Origin: Candidatus Aenigmatarchaeota archaeon
GTDB lineage: Archaea; Aenigmatarchaeota; Aenigmatarchaeia; CG10238-14; SCSR01
Length of the DNA: 5,497 nt
Assembly: GCA_030616125.1 (NCBI GenBank)
Contig: JAUWXZ010000042.1
Span: 1 to 5,497 of the forward strand
Direction: 5' to 3'
Shown here: piece after piece, positions 5,352-5,497 of the stretch
Layout of the letters: each line of letters starts with the position of its first letter
Position numbering within the stretch: the first letter of the stretch is position 1
The notes under the pieces: model-generated
What the model was told of the DNA's origin: nothing
Databases searched by the model: none
What the model saw: the letters and a program-made list of their open reading frames with translations, nothing else
Translations under genes and position numbers: made by a program

Positions 5352-5497
5352 ATGGAAAAAAATGAATTTGAACCAGCAATAGGATTGGAAATTCATGCTG
5401 AATTAAAAACTAATTCAAAAATGTTTTGCTCTTGCAAGAATGATCCTGATGAAAGACATCCCAATGTTAACATTTGTCCAATGTGTACAGCGCAACC
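5352..5497 (+). CDS. gatB: Aspartyl/glutamyl-tRNA amidotransferase subunit B, 5' part
   Basis: GatB is the kinase/amidation subunit of GatCAB, which converts misacylated Glu-tRNA(Gln) or Asp-tRNA(Asn) to the correct amide forms. Only the first 48 codons lie in the window, which ends mid-codon. They are diagnostic: EPAIGLEIHAELKT (7-20), KMFCSC (23-28) and the zinc-site pair CPMC (42-45), so Cys26, Cys28, Cys42 and Cys45 are all present. The segment after CPMC reads TAQP, where many bacteria have a Gly- or Leu-rich CPxCxGxPG. The ATG is 3 bases after the deoC stop. An AAGGA inside deoC is too far upstream to be a good Shine-Dalgarno site. The gene depends on the tmk promoter or on readthrough from deoC. 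Confidence 0.93.
   Translation, partial: MEKNEFEPAIGLEIHAELKTNSKMFCSCKNDPDERHPNVNICPMCTAQ

Overview
AT-rich bacterial window, standard code (TAA, TAG and TGA all serve as stops), with every gene on the + strand and short intergenic gaps. Compact genes, a 67-residue SecE, mostly absent Shine-Dalgarno sites and a sparse nucleotide-salvage gene set suggest a small-genome lineage such as the Candidate Phyla Radiation (Patescibacteria). That assignment is an inference; no rRNA is present to test it.

Region 1 (1-1767) is an operon-like run: secE, nusG, rplK (ribosomal protein L11) and a dCMP/deoxycytidylate deaminase, closed by a hairpin terminator at 1745-1767. It starts like the classical secE-nusG-rplK-rplA cluster, but a deaminase stands where rplA is expected. 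nusG carries an in-frame TAA exactly between its NGN and KOW domains. The KOW part continues in the same frame to 754 with no usable start codon of its own.

Region 2 (1754-3087) is a single-gene unit with its own probable promoter, Shine-Dalgarno site and terminator. It encodes a 407-residue protein that I read as two fused, diverged ThyX (flavin-dependent thymidylate synthase) domains. Region 3 (3090-3944) is a second such unit: a good TTGACA promoter, a GTG-started NYN/PIN-like nuclease-family protein with a long charged coiled-coil insert, and a terminator resembling the one before it.

Region 4 (3959-5497) starts from an extended -10 promoter only a few bases from the tmk start codon, so the message is probably leaderless. 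It continues tmk (thymidylate kinase), deoC (deoxyribose-phosphate aldolase, ATGA overlap with tmk) and the first 48 codons of gatB, which runs off the window.

Together the deaminase (dCMP to dUMP), the ThyX-like protein (possibly dUMP to dTMP) and Tmk (dTMP to dTDP) would form a complete local route to thymidine nucleotides, with DeoC degrading deoxyribose phosphate. The ThyX step is the uncertain one. The most interesting objects are the tandem ThyX-like protein with complementary motif loss, the split nusG, and the odd NYN protein.
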